64,000 nt of DNA from Planotetraspora silvatica (GTDB taxonomy: Bacteria; Actinomycetota; Actinomycetes; Streptosporangiales; Streptosporangiaceae): the NCBI RefSeq assembly GCF_016863315.1, contig NZ_BOOQ01000028.1, positions 113,841-177,840 on the forward strand. The letters are read 5' to 3'. Position 1 is the stretch's first letter. The number at the start of each line of letters is the position of its first letter. The notes under the pieces are model-generated. The model ran no database searches, was not told the origin of the DNA, and saw only the letters and a list, made by a program, of their open reading frames with translations. Below, piece after piece: positions 61,977 through 64,000 of the stretch. The position numbers and the translations under genes are program-made.

Positions 61977-62004
61977 TCGCACCACCCAGAAGGGCACCAG
62001 GCCT

Positions 62005-63609
62005 GTGAGCAGTGACATCCTTTTCCGTGGCGGCCGCGCCTTCACCCCGGACGGCTTCGCCGAGGCGGTCCTCGTCAGAAACGGCCTCATCACCGCGGTC
62101 GGCGCCGAGTCCGATCTCGTACGGCTCTCGCCCGGTGCCGAGCCCGTCGACCTCGCAGGCGGCCTGCTGACACCGGGGTTCACCGACGCCCACATCCACC
62201 CCGTGCAGGCGGGACTCGAGCGGGCGAAGTGCGAACTGTCGGAGATCTACGGCCTGAACGAGTACGTGGCGAAGATAGCCGACTATGCCACGACAAATCC
62301 GGATAAGGAGTGGATCGATGGCGGCGGCTGGGACATGTCGGCCTTCCCCAACGGTCTCCCCCACCGATCCCAGCTCGACTTCCTCGACCGGCCCGCCTAC
62401 CTGATCCAGCGCGACCACCACGCCGCCTGGGTCAACACCCGCGCGCTGGAGGTGGCCGGGATCACCCGGGACACCCCCGACCCCGCCGACGGCCGCATCG
62501 AGCGCGACCCCGACGGCACTCCCAGCGGCGTCCTGCACGAGGGCGCCATGGACCTGGTCGGCCTGCTCACCCCGCGTCCGACCCCGGCCGACGCCGACGC
62601 GGCCCTCCTCGACGCCCAGGCGTACCTCTTCTCGCTCGGGATCACCGGCTGGCAGGACGCGATCGTCGGCTCGTACGCCGGATCGGACGACAACCTGCCC
62701 ACCTACATCGAGGCCGCCGCCGCCGGACGCCTGAAGGCGCGCGTCGTCGGCGCCCTGTGGTGGGACAGGACGCGAGGCGCCGAGCAGATCCCCGACCTCG
62801 TCGAGCGGCGCGCGAAGGCCGAGGGGCTCGACCGGTTCCACGCCACAGCGGTGAAGATCATGCAGGACGGCATCGCGGAGAACTTCACCGCGGCCGTCAT
62901 CGAGCCCTACTGCCGTTGCGGCGGCACCGGCCTGTCGTACGTCGACCCCGGGTTACTCAAGGGCTACGTCCAGGAACTCGACGCCCTCGGCTTCCAGGTC
63001 CACTTCCACGCCATCGGGGAGCGTGCCGTACGGGAGACGCTGGACGCCCTGTCCGGCACGCGTCCGGAGAACCGGCACCACATCGCCCACCTGCAGATCA
63101 TCACCCCGCAGGACGTGCCGCGCTTCGCCGCGCTCGGCGTGACGGCGAACCTGCAGCCGCTCTGGGCGACCCACCACGCCCAGATGGACGAGTTGTGCAT
63201 CCCCTTCCTCGGCGAGGAGCGGTCGGCCTGGCAGTACCCCTTCGCCGATCTCGTACGGCACGGCACCCGGTTCGCGGCGGGCTCGGACTGGCCCGTCTCG
63301 TCGGCGGACCCGATCCAGGGCATGCACGTCGCGGTCAACCGGACCGAGCCGGGCAGTTCGGTCCACGCGTCCTACCCGACCGCGCAGACCCCCTTCCTGC
63401 CCGGCCAGAGCATCGACCTCAGGACGGTCATGAACGCGTACACGGCCGGCTCGGCCTGGTTGAACAGGTCCCCCGCGGGCGTGATCGAGGAAGGCCGCCC
63501 GGCCGACCTCGTCGTGCTCGACCGTGACCCCTTCACGCTCGACCCCGCCGAGATCTGGACGGTGCGGGCACGGATGACCTTCGTCGACGGCGAGCAGGTC
63601 CACGGCTGA
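62005..63609 (+). CDS. YtcJ-like amidohydrolase
   Basis: A 534-residue amidohydrolase of the YtcJ/NfdA type. Metal ligands lie in FTDAHIHPVQAG near the start, HFHAIGERAVRE (~345) and a later Asp in AAGSDWPVSSADP. The beta-sandwich halves (ILFRGGRAFTPDG at the start, PADLVVLDRDPFTL at the end) flank the TIM barrel. Reported relatives hydrolyse N-substituted formamides or unknown amides. GTG 62005 is the start. It lies 26 bp after the third repeat array. Confidence 0.9.
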   Translation: MSSDILFRGGRAFTPDGFAEAVLVRNGLITAVGAESDLVRLSPGAEPVDLAGGLLTPGFTDAHIHPVQAGLERAKCELSEIYGLNEYVAKIADYATTNPDKEWIDGGGWDMSAFPNGLPHRSQLDFLDRPAYLIQRDHHAAWVNTRALEVAGITRDTPDPADGRIERDPDGTPSGVLHEGAMDLVGLLTPRPTPADADAALLDAQAYLFSLGITGWQDAIVGSYAGSDDNLPTYIEAAAAGRLKARVVGALWWDRTRGAEQIPDLVERRAKAEGLDRFHATAVKIMQDGIAENFTAAVIEPYCRCGGTGLSYVDPGLLKGYVQELDALGFQVHFHAIGERAVRETLDALSGTRPENRHHIAHLQIITPQDVPRFAALGVTANLQPLWATHHAQMDELCIPFLGEERSAWQYPFADLVRHGTRFAAGSDWPVSSADPIQGMHVAVNRTEPGSSVHASYPTAQTPFLPGQSIDLRTVMNAYTAGSAWLNRSPAGVIEEGRPADLVVLDRDPFTLDPAEIWTVRARMTFVDGEQVHG

Positions 63610-63618
63610 GGACGAGGG

Positions 63619-64000
63619 TCATACGTACGTGTAGGGGATCCCTGGGGAACTCGCACCCCCGGCCGTGGCGACCGTGACGAGGGCCGACCCGGTGCCGGCC
63701 GGCGCCGTGGCGACGATCCGCGTGTCGGAGACGACCGAGAAGGGGGCGCGCACGGCGCCGAAGAAGACGTCGGTGGCGTCGGTGAAGACCGAGCCCGCGA
63801 TGGTGACCGAGTTGCCTCCCGCGGCCGGTCCCTGATTCGGGTTCAGGGCCGTGACGACGGGGGTCCCCACGTAGGTGTAGGCGGTGCAATCGCTCACCGG
63901 GCTGGTCCCCCCTGGCGTGGTGACCGTGACGTGGACGGGACCCGAACCACTGGGTGCCGTCGCGGTGATCTGTGTACCGGAGTTCACGGTGAACGAGGCC
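63619..64000 (-). CDS. IPT/TIG repeat protein, C-terminal part
   Basis: The frame is open to the window end, so the protein starts beyond 64000. The visible 126 residues include one complete IPT/TIG immunoglobulin-like repeat and part of another: TPVVTALNPNQGPAAGGNSVTIAGSVFTDATDVFFGAVRA with the end GASSPGIPYTYV, and the preceding TVTTPGGTSPVSDCTAYTYV. Such repeats build secreted or surface-attached rods. No sorting signal follows the last repeat. The stop is 9 bp from the convergent amidohydrolase stop. Confidence 0.9.
   Translation of the reverse strand, partial: ASFTVNSGTQITATAPSGSGPVHVTVTTPGGTSPVSDCTAYTYVGTPVVTALNPNQGPAAGGNSVTIAGSVFTDATDVFFGAVRAPFSVVSDTRIVATAPAGTGSALVTVATAGGASSPGIPYTYV

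Overview
The window is about 64 kb of very GC-rich DNA, densely packed with genes on both strands. Many genes start with GTG or TTG, many neighbours overlap by ATGA, GTGA or TGATG, and some promoters look leaderless. Together with acVLRF1, OpcA, the suf operon led by sufR, and the ctaA/ctaB–tkt–tal–pgi–zwf–opcA–pgl block, this points to an actinomycete. Streptosporangiales (Streptosporangium, Nonomuraea or Microbispora type) is my best guess, but that rank is inference only. I saw no rRNA, tRNA, transposase, integrase, phage gene or cas gene. The content is mostly chromosomal core and semi-core genes.

Layout. 1-9.7 kb: the end of a POT peptide transporter; a divergent MocR regulator/YczE membrane protein pair; a GH15 glycosidase; a tiny membrane protein translationally coupled to an orphan histidine kinase; an S66 carboxypeptidase; and a sulfotransferase. 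9.6-15.4 kb: an ABC exporter, an enoyl-CoA hydratase, a small HTH protein, an ABC-F ATPase and the ribosome-rescue protein acVLRF1. 15.6-22.5 kb: an EAL-like/CBS protein, an ABC transporter with a DesKR-type two-component system, and an acyltransferase flanked by two decayed genes (DUF2332 and YCII). 22.7-26.6 kb: hisG-hisE, the first repeat array, and a DEAD-box helicase with a hairpin-rich leader. 26.6-33.3 kb: sufR-sufB-sufD-Rieske-sufC-sufS-sufU plus sufT. 33.7-43 kb: an ABC pair with an Arg-rich repeat ORF between its genes, the second repeat array, an RhtA-like exporter, ctaA, a YdcF protein, PrsW, a Tat lipoprotein and ctaB. 43-51.4 kb: the pentose phosphate operon. 51.5-53.2 kb: a cobalt-type nitrile hydratase. 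53.3-64 kb: a SLATT-like protein, a second NarL-type two-component system, miscellaneous genes, an ACT-GNAT fusion, an FAD oxidoreductase, the third repeat array, a YtcJ-like amidohydrolase, and the end of an IPT/TIG surface protein.

The most unusual signal is a non-coding repeat family at three separate intergenic sites (23974-24328, 35633-35851, 61857-61976). Each unit starts with the 14-mer TGTGCATGATCACG (or its complement) and units repeat at exactly 53 bp in all three places. The 39 bp between them vary but carry two weaker conserved boxes, CAGGTCAGG and TTCCGAACC. The first array is a perfect mirror: four units one way, four the other, meeting at a 41-bp palindrome. Each array begins within 8-16 bp of a stop codon. 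I do not recognise this family.

Functional links. sufR carries a candidate iron box upstream and opens a translationally coupled Fe-S assembly operon. ctaA and ctaB supply heme A near central carbon genes. The ABC-F ATPase, the HTH protein and acVLRF1 are a plausible ribosome-rescue neighbourhood. The MocR/YczE pair shares a 64-bp intergenic region with a spaced ATTGG repeat that may be the operator.
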